64,000 bases of DNA from Sweltsa coloradensis. Lineage: Eukaryota; Arthropoda; Insecta; Plecoptera; Chloroperlidae. The stretch is taken from the NCBI GenBank assembly GCA_024449915.1, contig JAMZAV010000896.1:496001-560000 (forward strand), written 5' to 3'. A model generated the notes under the pieces. It searched no databases. It was given only the letters and a program-made list of their open reading frames with translations, and was not told where the DNA came from. The translations under genes were made by a program, and so were the position numbers. Each line of letters opens with the position of its first letter. Position 1 is the stretch's first letter. Positions 1 to 10,610 of the stretch are shown here, piece after piece.

Positions 1-56
1 ATTACAAGAGCTATGTTCAATAATTCAGCAGCTCAAGTATTTCAAATGTGTTAATT

Positions 57-758
57 GGATGAGCGTAGCAAAGACTTCAATTTCCCAGACCCCCCCCAAA
101 AAAATTGATTTTGGGTGCTTCTTTGTTTTGTTTTTTTTTGTCTACCGGGCAAACGGCATATGTAATCTTGATGAAAATTTGAGGGGACCTTCAAAATCTC
201 TGAACTTGGGCTTGCCACTTATTTGGGTACAATCGATCAAATATTTCTTATGATTATAGTACTTTACGTTTTTTATTTTTTTATTTTAATGAGATATTTT
301 TGTGATTTTTGGCAAACGGCTACTCCGATCTTGATTAAACTTTATGGGAATGTTTAAAATCACTGAAATTATATACGTCATGATTTTAGAGACATTTGAA
401 GAAATATTTCTCATAGAAAGATTTTTTTGCCTTGTTTTTAATACAATATTTTCGTGATATTTGGGCCCATTATGACCTAACGGGTGAGGCTACAACATTC
501 ATATTTTACATGGACATAAAGATTATGGTGATGTAGTACCGGTACCTTTTGAAAGAAAAAGTTGAAAAAGTTAGTCAAAATTCTTGGAAATAAAGGTTTT
601 AATAAAAGCATTTTACAGGTGTTTAATTAACAAACTTAACACAAGTAACTTTCGAAAAAGTAATGAGATCCAACTTAAAAACGTAATAATTGGACAGAAA
701 TATTAAAAAAAGCTCATCCATCAACGCGACTGAAAAGTGTTCGCGAAGCGACCTAGTA
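57..758 (-). repeat. Family A repeat, copy 1 (reverse orientation)
   Basis: Non-coding dispersed repeat of about 0.7 kb. On the minus strand it starts near a TACTAGG motif followed by a GATGGATGAGC block and ends in GCTACGCTCATCCAA. It contains the phrases for 'attttcatcaagatcgg' and 'gccgtttgcc' shared with the other five copies in this window (4345, 24250, 41015, 46743, 47565). No open frame of interest. The short GGATGAGC / GCTCATCC ends are inverted to each other. Class unknown. Confidence 0.75.
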
Positions 759-879
759 TTTAACATCTTCTAAGTGGATGTGAAATACACTTTATACAGA
801 ACATATTATATAGGCCATATATATAGGATAACACAAAACGACCTAACAAGTTGCCTACAAGTTGGGCACAATCCTCCGG

Positions 880-1092
880 CGGGTGGATTTGGAGGCTAAT
901 TCGGAAACACCTTATCGATTGCATTCCTCATTGCTAGGATGTCCCCTCTAAGTAACTGTTTACATATTCCCAAACAACAAATTGATGAATTTGAGTCCAT
1001 ATCAGAAGTTAAAATCTCTGCCTGAAGTGGGATTCAAACCCAGGACCTCTGCATTGGAAGTAGGGACCCTAACCATTGGGCTAACAAGTTCA
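880..1092 (-). repeat. Partial tRNA-derived SINE
   Basis: Diverged, truncated copy of the tRNA-Gly-like SINE seen complete at 17391 and 42366. The tRNA head lies at about 1020-1090 and reads on the minus strand, with the anticodon-loop phrase CTTCCAATGCAGAGG and a B-box-like GGTTTGAATCCC. The body phrase 'ttgctaggatg' and 'atcagaagttaaaa' match the full copies. Confidence 0.7.
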
Positions 1093-1180
1093 GTTTACGA
1101 GAATTATAAAACGACGAGGGAAAGCCTACATAGTTTAAGAACAAGTGAAATAAAGTACAATGCAACTATCTAGTAAGAAG

Positions 1181-1916
1181 TAAGGCTGGGCATCGATGTT
1201 GAATAGCAACATCGACATCAAAGTCAAATAATCAATGTCGAATCGCGATGTCGAAAAATTTTCCACGACATCGAAATTGAAAAAATCGATTTTTTTTAAA
1301 AAAAAAAAAAAAAAAAAAAGTCAAACTTTCATATCGATAATTGCGCCAAAATGAGAATAAAATCGCATAAAAAAATCCCAACAAAAAAGTATCACTTTTT
1401 AATCATATTACGATATACTATCGACATTAACGCCCTTTTCTCGCTTTTGCGTCAATTTGAATTGCGCGCTGTCTCGGCGCTGGTCGCGGATTGGCCGCGC
1501 CTGTGACGGGCCCCTCGATGCCCCTCCCACGAGGGAGTGAGAGAGAGGGAGCGGTGAAGCGAGAGAGAGAGAGAGCGCGAGAGTCTAGTGCCTTGCCTCG
1601 ATCGGCGCGTCGAGTGGCGGGGGGAGGGGAGTGGTCCTCCCGTTGCTAGGCAACAGATACAAGGCCGCTCTAGCGCTCAGCGGCGGGACATTCAAACTTA
1701 CGCGAGCGAAGTGTTTACGTAACTGTTGAGAGTAGGCCTACCTCAAATTGCGACGTAACAATTGGGGGGGGGGAATTGAAAATTAAAAATATATATATAT
1801 ATATATTTTACATAATTAATTTTAAAAAACATCGATTTACACACAAAAAATCGATGTCGAAAAATACTCCCGACATCGATAAAACATCGATTAATCGATG
1901 TCGATGCCCAGCCTTA
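1181..1916. mobile_element. hAT-type non-autonomous DNA element with perfect 8-bp TSD
   Basis: Terminal inverted repeats begin TAAGGCTGGGCATCGA at 1181 and close with TCGATGCCCAGCCTTA at 1916. The flanking octamers GTAAGAAG at 1173-1180 and 1917-1924 are identical. An 8-bp duplication and this kind of end are typical of the hAT superfamily. The interior holds many ATCGATGTCGA palindromes, a poly-A run near 1299-1318 and a GC-rich island at about 1440-1700. No transposase frame is visible, so it is a MITE or an internally deleted copy. Confidence 0.88.
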
Positions 1917-1924
1917 GTAAGAAG

Positions 1925-2553
1925 GCTTGGGGCTGAGATTATAATCTACTTCTCTTTCTTTTTAAAAACGCATTTTCAGAATTGCTTCCACCAATAAGAA
2001 GCTAATAATTTAATTTTTATACTTATTCTGTACAGCTGTGACAAGTTATTTGTTGATTGTAATATCAGCCCAAAAGGTTTTAGAGACAGCAATATCAATT
2101 TTAATGGAGAGCATTTCCTGTATCCAGTCAAAATAGACTAAAACTGTCTCATTATTTTAGCATTATTATTTATTAAAATACTGTCTTAGCATTCATTTAA
2201 TAAATATATTGACCGATTAAAAATATGGTACGTATTATTGTGATAAAGCAATATGAATGCAAGAGCAACAGAAAGAGATATAATGTGTCTTGAAAATGTA
2301 AAAGTCTACTGTAGAGAAATTACATTCTATGCGAGTAAGAAATTTTGGGGTTAAAAAGCAAAAAATTGGTAGTTGAATTAATTTTTCTGGCTTATTAGTA
2401 AGAACTTTTGATAATTTTCAACGAGAATCCTTGATGGACAACCAAGCAAAGTTTTATATAAATCGGATGATAATAACTGCTACATACAGTGAAATTCTCC
2501 TCAAAATTCCAAATATATGCTCATCTCTAGGTAAGAAGGTTAAGCAAGCTCAC
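1925..2553. other. Unique AT-rich sequence, nothing recognised
   Basis: No open frame, repeat terminus or RNA gene is evident between the hAT element and the first exon-like block on the minus strand. Confidence 0.5.
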
Positions 2554-2697
2554 CAATTGTAGTGTAGCACTTTGGACACAGCTTGTAGCTCGATGTGGGC
2601 GGGTCTAGGAGCCGACTTCAGTCTTGCGGTGGATAGAGAGAGCGACGCGAGACATGCCTGGACCGTCTACAGTCCCCTGACCTGCTTTGTCCGTTAT
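2554..2697 (-). ncRNA. Exon-like block E of candidate non-coding transcript
   Basis: On the minus strand it is bounded by the acceptor CTTTTCAG (just above 2697) and the donor CAATTG|GTGAGC (just below 2554). Of the frames read through it, one carries an ATG and ends at TAG after 17 codons and another meets a stop early. It is the last of five similarly flanked blocks (7637, 6595, 6187, 5832, 2554) running right to left. It may continue into a gene left of the window, in which case this is 5' UTR. A hAT element lies in the intron before it. Confidence 0.45.
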
Positions 2698-4082
2698 CTG
2701 AAAAGATAAAATGTGACTATAGAAGGTGGTGTACTTTAAATAGTACCTGGTTCACACTCACAGCCTGAATAAAGTGCTATTGACAATATTTGATGTTTCA
2801 AGTATTTTTTAGGCAAGTGAAAATTAATTGGATGTTCTTCATACCAAATGCAATGTGCAACAATGTAAATAAGAAATACTAGATAGTGTTCTAATCCTCA
2901 TTGGACATTACGGGGGTGAGGGGGAATCTAATGATTTTTGCTTGAATGGAAAATTAAGTACTGTCTCAATTTGAACGTTATATTATTTGTAGGGCTGTGC
3001 GAGTCTCGACTTTTGGAGATTCGAGCTAGATTAAAGTGCTGCTCGAATCTCGCTCGATCTCGAGATCATACTGCTCGGAAAAACGAGTCTCTCTCGATCT
3101 CGATCTCAAATTGCTCGAAAAATCTAGTCTCGAGATATCTCCGTCACGGACCAGGTGGTCGTAATTATGTGGGACCTTGCGTTATGCAACGTGGTTAAAT
3201 AATATTTATTCCCCGATTTTGGTGTAATAATTTCATATTGCCATGCCACATTGTCGACAAATCTCTAGGCCTAGGTCTAACAAGAGTCCCGGTTCCATTT
3301 CGTGATCGGAGCTTTGATAAACCCGAAGATCGGAGGCCTCGAGCCTACTATCAAATGACGCATAAAATAGGCTTCACTTTAGAACACTTTCCTCTAGAGA
3401 AGTTCTACAGAACGAAAGCTAGGCTAGGTACTTCTAGCACTAGCATACACCCAATAAGTGACAACAAGACATCCATCTACATTTTATTTTAGGCCTAGTC
3501 GAAATTTCACAAATTCGTTGCCAACGCGCATGCGTCTGTCGACGCGCACACAGATCGCGCAATTTTGACTGGTCACTGGTAGCGCACTATCGTGCAAGCT
3601 ACTGAACTAAAGCGTTATTTGTGAAGTTGGCGGTAGAGAGCAGAGAGCGCTTTATCGACTCGTTATCGACTCCAACGGAGAAACTACTTTTATCGGTTTT
3701 TCTTACGACATTCCCATAAATACTAGTATAACAGACATTCTTATCTCGTTGCGACATTCATTAAAGGGGTATTACACTGAGGTCGCTGCCAGGTGTTGTT
3801 ACTTATTAAATATTTTCACTACCAAATTAATGTGATTAAACTAATAAAGTTGGAAACAAAAATTATATTTCATTCCACATGTAGCCTAGGCCTAAGCTTA
3901 GGACCTCTGCCATAGATAGGCTAGGGCTAGGCCTAGGCTACTCCATGCCTAGGCCCCCCTATGCACTGAACTGATAAATGTTTACTTTTTAAATATTATT
4001 TTTAAGTAGGCCCTAGGGCCTATTTTTTACTTCTAAAGCCGCCTTGGCCTAATTATTTTGTGTAGCGATTCTTTCTTCGCTG

Positions 4083-5595
4083 TGGCTATTTAACCGTAGC
4101 TACGGGAAAATTACGATTCTCAATTCGTCGTAGCATGAAGAACATCGGCGGAAATCACCGAAGGTACTCGAACTGTGGATACGGAAAAATTAGGCCTGCT
4201 AATTTAACCGTAGGAACGGGAAGTAAATTACGGTAAAATAACGTTAATTCAATAATAACCACTCTGAAAATATACGAATTATGTTATAATTTATAAAGAT
4301 TGAACACAAACACTACCATTTCACTGTTGCCGGCGCGCCATGTTTACTAGGAAAACGCTTAAGTCCCGCCGCGTTGTTGGATGAGCGTAATTGGTGCACT
4401 AAGTTGCCATGTGTTACGCGGATTTTTACTGTTGTTCTGTGAAAAAATCATTAATTAGTCGAAGATTTTTTTTAAATAAATGAAATTAAATAAAAAATTA
4501 ACTTTATTTTTTTAATTAATCGTAATTTTTAAAAAAGAAAAAAAACGTAAAAATGAAATTTTCATTAGAAATAGTTATTTGATTGCGCTCAAATTTTACA
4601 CAAATATATTAATTCATAAAATTAAGGTTCTGTGAAAAAATCATTACAATAGGATAAAGCATGTAGGTGTTAAGTCAAAGAATTGTTTTAAAAATGAAAA
4701 AAACCGTAAAATTTTGATTTTCATGAGAAATAATTTTTTGATTACGCTCAAATTTCACACGAATATCTTAATTCATAAAATAAAGGTTCTGTGAAAAAAT
4801 CATTACAATCGGATAAAGCATGTAGGAGTTATAAGTCGAAGAAATGTTTTAAAATTCGAAAAAAAATCGTAAAATTGCGTTTTTTATGAGAAAAAAATTT
4901 CCCGATTGCGCTCAAAAACGTGGCAGTTCTAAGTTCAGAGATTTCGAAGGCCTCCATAAAATTTCATCACAATCGGAGTATCGGTTTAGCCGGAATCGTG
5001 TTAACACACACAAAAACACAAAAAAAAGAAAGAAAGAAAGAAAAAAAAAAAAAACATTCCGGATTTTTTTTCCAGTGTAGTGAAATGGAATCTTCGCTTC
5101 GCTCGCTACGCTCATCCAATTATGACATTTACTTAGTAGACCTACCAACCTTTTCAATAAAATACTCTACTTACCAAACCTTTAACGTTGCTATTTTAAA
5201 TCTAAACTCGTTTTTAACGGAAAGGATTTCGGGTGCGCTCTTATCGATTGTATCCTAGAACTAGCACGGCGCAGTACTTTTTAAACGTTTTTATCATCTA
5301 GAATTGTGTTTGCGACGGGGCCGGATGTAGTGAAATCATTTGCAGAAAAAACATGGACCCAAATAGAATGGTAAAAAAAACGACCCAAACGAAAATTTGA
5401 ACCGCCGACCTCTCGCATAGAATTCGGACTCGCTACCACTCTGCCACAATGCACTGTGATATTTGAAGCTATTGGCCTAGTTACGTGGTATCCCGCGGAC
5501 GATTCGGATACCTTCGATTATTTCCGCTGATCTTCGTTCATGCTACGGACGAATTGAGAATCGTAATTTTCCCGTAGCTACGGTTAAATAGCCAC
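4083..5595. repeat. Inner inverted-repeat unit inside the hAT element
   Basis: A roughly 70-base arm at 4083-4158 (from 'ggctatttaaccgtagc') returns in inverted form at about 5518-5595 (ending 'gctacggttaaatagcc'). The arms differ at a few positions. A family A repeat, a partial palindromic MITE (5150-5265) and a tRNA-like stretch (5395-5460) sit between them. This could be a foldback transposon or part of the host hAT element. Confidence 0.65.
4345..5119 (+). repeat. Family A repeat, copy 2
   Basis: Starts TACTAGGAAAACGCTTAAG, then a GTTGGATGAGCG block, and ends CGCTACGCTCATCCAA. The interior has about 125-bp subunits repeated two or three times, each with 'ttaattcataaaatt', 'ggttctgtgaaaaaatcatt' and 'ggataaagcatgtagg'. 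The 3' part has a CA/A-rich tract and 'tccggattttttt'. Closest to copies 5 and 6. Confidence 0.8.
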
Positions 5596-5831
5596 TTCCT
5601 TCTTTCTTTGGGGTCCTACAACAGGCCTAAGCCGGCTAATTTCAGTGCGCTCGATCTCCCTCGACCTCGCTTGATCTCGGATCTCTCTCGATCTCGAATC
5701 TCGCTCGAGATTCAAGATTTTTTTCAAATTCTTGCTCGATCTTGCTCGACTTAAAAAATCCCTGCTCGCACAGCCCTAATTATTTGATACCCTATTTTTA
5801 CTTAGTATGTCTACGTTAGTTAGGAACTTAC

Positions 5832-5947
5832 CGATGGTTGAACATCATTGCAACAGGTCTTCTTCACGCAACGGCACTATCAGACCATCAGATTGACAAG
5901 TTTATTGGATGGGATATCTTGATCTCAGATAGTCACTCGAGACGATA
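5832..5947 (-). ncRNA. Exon-like block D of candidate non-coding transcript
   Basis: Bounded on the minus strand by the acceptor GCATTCCCAG and the donor CCATCG|GTAAGT. All three frames contain stops, so it cannot be an internal coding exon. Chained with blocks at 6187, 6595 and 7637 upstream and 2554 downstream. Confidence 0.45.
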
Positions 5948-6186
5948 CTGGGAATGCTGGAATAAAATTGAGAAGATAAATAACATGATAAGTGCAGTAA
6001 TCTTCTAATGGGACTTATGCTTCACTGGGCTTACTAGGCTATGACCAAGAAAAATATTTGCATTCATTTGAATCATTCTTTGCCAAGATTTTTGTTTGAA
6101 GAATTACGAATACTTTCTGCTCAATGAGAGTGGGGGATTATAGGCCTACACAAAAGTAAAGTACTAACTCTATAAGTGGTTCTTAC

Positions 6187-6317
6187 CTATGTAGAGGTAC
6201 AGCCAGGCAGACATGTCTTCACGGCACAGGAGAAGGCCGTATCATCAGTCAACTGGTCGAGTGACTCTTGACCTTCGGATAACTGGAGGCGGTGACTGGT
6301 CGAGTTCACTTGCGGTA
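6187..6317 (-). ncRNA. Exon-like block C of candidate non-coding transcript
   Basis: Bounded on the minus strand by the acceptor TTATTGCAG and the donor TACATAG|GTAAGA. One frame stays open until a TAG at the very end; the other two stop inside. Confidence 0.45.
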
Positions 6318-6594
6318 CTGCAATAAAATAATGTATACACTAGTTAAAAATAATGAACATAATATATCAACCAAGAACCTATTTTTCAGTGGGGAACATT
6401 ACATTAATTACCTGTTAATTATTCTACTTTTATGCTCGGAAGCCTTCAAGGATTTAAATTCAAATTCAAATTAAATCAAGATTCTATTTTCAAGCAAAAT
6501 GATAGTTTAGAATTGCCATATTTAAATCGGAAGATAATTATTAATTCATCATCATAATAAATATTAAGCATGTCGAAGCATGTCATGAACTTAC

Positions 6595-6711
6595 CCAGGA
6601 GAAGATCCCAGCATCTTGGCTGCTACGCGGCGAGTCTAACACGCCCGGTCAGGGTCAGCAGTCGGTGAGTCGAGTCATCCCCTTCATATCTGATGCAGCG
6701 GACCGTGTTTG
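6595..6711 (-). ncRNA. Exon-like block B of candidate non-coding transcript
   Basis: Bounded on the minus strand by the acceptor AATGTTACAG and the donor CTCCTGG|GTAAGT. All three frames contain stops (TGA, TGA, TAG). It shares the CTCGACTCACC-like wording of block C, a hint of a common origin or motif. Confidence 0.45.
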
Positions 6712-7009
6712 CTGTAACATAATGAATCGACATTTAGCCTACGTCATTTACGAGTGTTAACAACTCGGGCTTTGGATAAATAATCATTCAAATAATAAGG
6801 TATAGGCCTACATGCAGCGATGCAAGGGTTATCAGGTCAAATGATGGCTATTGTCACGTTGAATTTATAGATGCGTAGCCATCTTAAGAACGCAGCATGC
6901 ATTTACACAGCATAGGGAGGGGATTGAACACACAAGGGTACACACAAAGAGCACGACACGAAAATAATATTTTAGTGCAGGGGACATTTTAATGGGTGGG
7001 GTATACTGA

Positions 7010-7362
7010 ACCACGTACACGCACGTAGCCTAGTCCTGGCAAAAGAACAACGGCGGCGGCTAAAGGATGAATTTATGACTGAGGGGTTAAACCATACACG
7101 AACGTAGCCTAGTCCTGGCAAAAGAACAGAGGCCTCTAAAGAGACGGTTTTATGACTGGGGAGTTGAACCATACACGAACGTAGCCTAGTCCTGGCAAAA
7201 GAACAGAGGCGTCTAAGAGACGGTTTTATGACTGGGGAGTTGAACCATACACGAACGTAGCCTAGTCCTGGCAAACAAACAGCTGACTAGATGCTTTTAT
7301 GACTGGGGCATTGAATCATGTAGCCTACACAGACGTATAGCCTAGTCTTGGCGGAGGAACAA
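7010..7362. repeat. Minisatellite, about 80-bp unit, 4-5 copies
   Basis: The phrase 'cgtagcctagtcctggcaaa' recurs at about 7024, 7102, 7181 and 7256, with a weaker copy near 7337. Each copy is followed by 'agaacagaggc' and 'ttttatgactgggg'-type blocks. Middle units are nearly identical; outer ones are diverged. It lies in the putative first intron of the non-coding transcript. Confidence 0.85.
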
Positions 7363-7636
7363 AGCCGATCCTTATTTTACTGCATAGGGCCTACCATGCA
7401 AGCAAGGTCGAGATACAGAGTGAAGGCTGAAAGTTAATGGATCAAAATAAGAGTTTGGAAATCATTTTCATCGATAAAATGCTAATGATTGATACGGATA
7501 GGCCTACACAAGCAATAATATAATAATCAAATTACTAATGAAAGTGCAGAAATATTTAACAATGAATCATTAAATAGCTACATGGAACATTGCAATCTTG
7601 AACTACAATGGAATGGAAATGAGCTGGAGTGCTTAC

Positions 7637-7780
7637 CTTGAGATGTGTACTCGGCGAGGTCTGGACAACGAAAGAGAACGAGGCAACCACAACCACGTTG
7701 AGAATGAATCACGCCCTGTTTGCACTCCTGTCAACCCCGTAGACATCTGACGTCACTGATACGACATCTACGCCGAGATA
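7637..7780 (-). ncRNA. Putative first exon (A) of candidate non-coding transcript
   Basis: Ends on the minus strand at a strong donor, ATCTCAAG|GTAAGC. The upper limit is arbitrary because the start of transcription is not visible. The GC content is higher than in its surroundings and there is a TGACGTCA-like element near 7750-7757 that could be promoter sequence. No long frame. Confidence 0.35.
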
Positions 7781-7799
7781 ACAAACCACACCAGCCGAT

Positions 7800-7895
7800 A
7801 ACAGTGGGGCAGTGATATGCATTACCGACATCAGTGCTAGGACGTCGGACTCGAATGTGGGAGGTCGCGGGCTCGATTCCCGCCACTAGGTTTTA
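7800..7895 (+). repeat. tRNA-like SINE head
   Basis: Contains a good B-box (GGTCGCGGGCTCGATTCCCG, about 7863-7882) with tRNA-like anticodon-arm wording before it. It does not fold convincingly as a complete tRNA, and a tail follows, so a tRNA-derived SINE fragment is the better reading. Confidence 0.5.
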
Positions 7896-8058
7896 ATAAG
7901 TGGGTTTGTTGCAAGAAAGTCATTTTATTTATTTGAATTCTATCCTATTCCGAATTAACTAAACCACCAACAACAACACAACAATAATAAACAACCCTAC
8001 ACTCCTAAAAAAACTTTAAAAAAACTTACACAAACGCGCACGCACGCATGCAGTGGGA

Positions 8059-8082
8059 GGGGGGGGGGGGGGGGGGGGGGGG
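8059..8082 (+). repeat. 24-base G homopolymer
   Basis: An uninterrupted run of G, preceded by a CA/CGCA-rich stretch. Capable of forming G-quadruplex structures. Its length is probably approximate in the assembly. Confidence 0.9.
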
Positions 8083-8629
8083 CGCAGAGGTTGAGTGCGT
8101 TGCAGTTTTCACCTTTGAAGGCCCTATTGTTCTGTGTAATTTGTAAATTTTTTATACAATCAATAAATAATGTTAACCTATGTAATACAAAGGCTGCAAA
8201 TAAATACAACATATACAAAATTTCTTTTTTCTCATGGACCTGTTTGCCATATTTTTCTTTCTCCCACCGTCTTTCCTGGCAGTGGCGTAACCACGCGGGG
8301 GGGGGGGGAGAGGGTATCCGACCACTCGCCCAAATTTTTATAAAATACCACCATTTGAAATGTTAGCTCCAGACCCCTCCCCTCCCATTCCCCAATGTGC
8401 CATGATACATACTTTTTCCTGAAACAATTGTTTCATGGTCAATGTTCGCCCCCCCCCCCCCAAAGAAAAAAAACTGTTTCCTGGTTTACCCCTTACCAAG
8501 GTGTGTTTCTTTTCTTCACCCCCCCCCCCTCCCTTTTCGTTATTTGATTAATAGTGAATTGAATTGAATTCGAGACGATATGAAAGCACGATATGAGAGG
8601 ACGACGAACAATACAAAGATAGATGACTA

Positions 8630-8780
8630 ATGTGAGATTCGAACCCATGTCCCTTGGGCTCATACGCCTCAGACCTGGCCGTCCCAACTGTATGAGCCAC
8701 CGTAGATGGACATGGCTGACCATGAATTATTATTACGAGATTTTAAAAACCCTATACCCAGACTGGGGATTGAACCCAGG
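8630..8780 (-). repeat. tRNA-like SINE fragments
   Basis: At 8637-8705 the minus strand carries a tRNA-like head with the B-box GGTTCGAATCTC and the A-box-like TGGCTCATACAGTTGGGA. A second, weaker B-box-like stretch is at about 8766-8780. Both look SINE-derived, not like functional tRNA genes. Confidence 0.45.
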
Positions 8781-8864
8781 TATTGACATTTAATTTCGTA
8801 TTTTTCCCCTCAAAGCCAGAGGCACTGGAATCCCCGCCCGTGCCGTTCTCTCCTTCCCACTGAC

Positions 8865-9460
8865 CCCCCCCCATAGAGTTGCGCATCATGACTTAACGGT
8901 TGTCGCGCCCTTAAATGAAAAAATCATTTCAGGATTTTACACCCGAATATAAATTTCACCGAGACGTTCTCGATTGTTAAAATATTGAATGTGTTTTTGA
9001 TACTGGTTTTAAATTAGTCATAATAAGACTGTCGACTCAAGTGACCATTCTACTCGAGATAAACAAGTTACAAGTTACAAGTTGCAAGTCGTCGTCAGGG
9101 ACCCCTCCCCTCCCCTCAACGACGAGTACGACGTGACGTGAGGACCCCCTCTCCTCGGGAACTTCTTCGGTTAGGGGGCGTCCAAAATAAAATCGTCATG
9201 TTTTTCACTAAAATACCAAACCTACAAAACCTTTAACGTTTCTATTTCAAATAATATAAAGGACTTTCAACCGAAAAGGAGTTTTGCCAAAAATAGAAAC
9301 GTTAAAGGTACGTTAGTAAAACAGCAAAAACATGACAATTTTATTTTGGACCCATCCAACCGAAGGAGTTCTCTGTCCTCCACCTTGCCTGTGGCTGGAT
9401 CTTCCCCACATTTTCTAGGATAGACTGGAACATTACGACCCAACTGTTGACGCGCCCTTA
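8865..9460. repeat. Family B remnants around a palindromic MITE
   Basis: Phrases such as 'cttaacggttgtcgcgccc' (8893) and 'caactgttgacgcgccctta' (9440) match the terminal wording of family B at 27880-28262 and 63690-64000. Between them, 9088-9165 resembles the GC-rich interior of the family. The palindrome at 9189-9352 interrupts it. Confidence 0.55.
9189..9352. mobile_element. Palindromic MITE, about 165 bp
   Basis: Left end GTCCAAAATAAAATCGTCAT and right end ATGACAATTTTATTTTGGAC are inverted repeats. Internally 'cctttaacgtttctattt' is mirrored by 'aaatagaaacgttaaagg', so nearly the whole element folds back. A related piece occurs at about 5150-5265 ('acctttaacgttgctattt'). Confidence 0.85.
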
Positions 9461-10610
9461 ACTTAAATCAAATTAAATTTTGAAAAAGTCTTGTAACAGG
9501 TCAAACCACCAACCCCATATAAATTAAATGATGATCATGATAAAATAATGGTAGAAAAAAGAGTAGACACTCGGGACTAGCACGAAGTCTACTCTTGCTA
9601 GAGGTGCCTCATACATTTTGGGTCCAGGTCCAAGCCAAAGCGTATTAAACCAAGGGACATGGTCTCGAAACCTATTATCTTCAACTATCCGCAGTCATCA
9701 TCTCGAATTAGTACCCTCTGAAGTGGCAATTAGTGTTAATGTACTCGTAAAACTCAAATTTGTGAGGGTCCTAATTTCGATTCCAGGCAACGGCATAATT
9801 TATCAATACGGATACAATTGTTAAAAATTAGTGCAGTCGGTATTTTTAGTACTGGCTCATACCAACCAACTTTAATCACTGCCAGTACTTTTATGTAGGG
9901 TGGGAGTGAGGGTCCCGGGTGAAAGTAATAAATTGCTGGTGCTCTAGTTCACACCATAACTAAAAATAATATATTGTACAGACTGTAAGTGTGCGGTCGT
10001 CTATGTGTATGTGTGTGGTCCCTCCTAGTGACAGTTTAATTGGTGATGGCAGGGGTAGGGGGCGGGGGGGGGGGGGAAGTGAAAGTATATATACAGGGGT
10101 CTCACCCCATGTTGGTTTCTAAGGGGTTAGTAAAAAACTGTAAAAACATTATTGACATTATTGTACATTTAAAATACATAAATTGAATTGATTTAAAAAA
10201 AATATATATCTCATTTGTTTACCTACGGAGTGGAATAATGGTGATGTGAAGATTGTTCAAATAGCTAATGTATAAATGTATAAAGAGAATAGATACTAGT
10301 TTGAGATAAAAACGTAGCAGTCCAGTACCAGAAGATGAAGAGACTTTAGAAAATATATAATACTATTACACCTTTTAACCCACATACAACAGAAATATGT
10401 CTAAAGTAATGCGGATATTTGCAGCAAAAAGTCATGTTTGGAGTGATAGCTAAAAGATAGAATAGTGACACAGAGGCTATGTGGGTTCAGATGCCAAGAG
10501 AATGGGAGAGGAAAGTTACCAAGACAGATTAATGAAATTAGGATAATGGGAAGAAAGACAGAGGAAGTCAACAAAAGATAGATACGTAAGGAGACAGTTG
10601 ATTGATTTTT
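9461..10610. other. No gene recognised
   Basis: Low-complexity and unique sequence with a G-rich tract near 10050-10077 and GTGT-rich wording near 9990-10020. Short frames here look spurious. Confidence 0.5.

Larger units (their letters stand above)
2990..5778. mobile_element. hAT-type element, 2.8 kb, nested insertions
   Basis: The ends TAGGGCTGTGCGAG (2990) and CTCGCACAGCCCTA (to 5778) are perfect inverted repeats. They are flanked by identical octamers ATTATTTG at 2982-2989 and 5779-5786, the hAT hallmark. Inside the ends are dense 'ctcgatctcg' repeats. The centre holds a second inverted-repeat unit (4083-5595), and within that a family A repeat (4345-5119). No transposase could be recognised; short frames at 2938 and 3238 have no clear domain. 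Probably non-autonomous and used repeatedly as an insertion target. Confidence 0.88.

Noticed and set aside
1440..1700. CpG-island promoter of a host gene
   Set aside because: It lies wholly inside a hAT element with intact ends, so it is element sequence; no gene starts next to it.
7010..7362. CRISPR-like array
   Set aside because: Units are 80-bp head-to-tail repeats without distinct spacers, in a eukaryotic genome.
7800..7895. A functional tRNA gene
   Set aside because: B-box is good but acceptor and D arms do not pair convincingly, and there is no terminator right after it.
8059..8082. Proline/glycine-rich coding repeat
   Set aside because: Homopolymer run; the frames across it have no support on either side.
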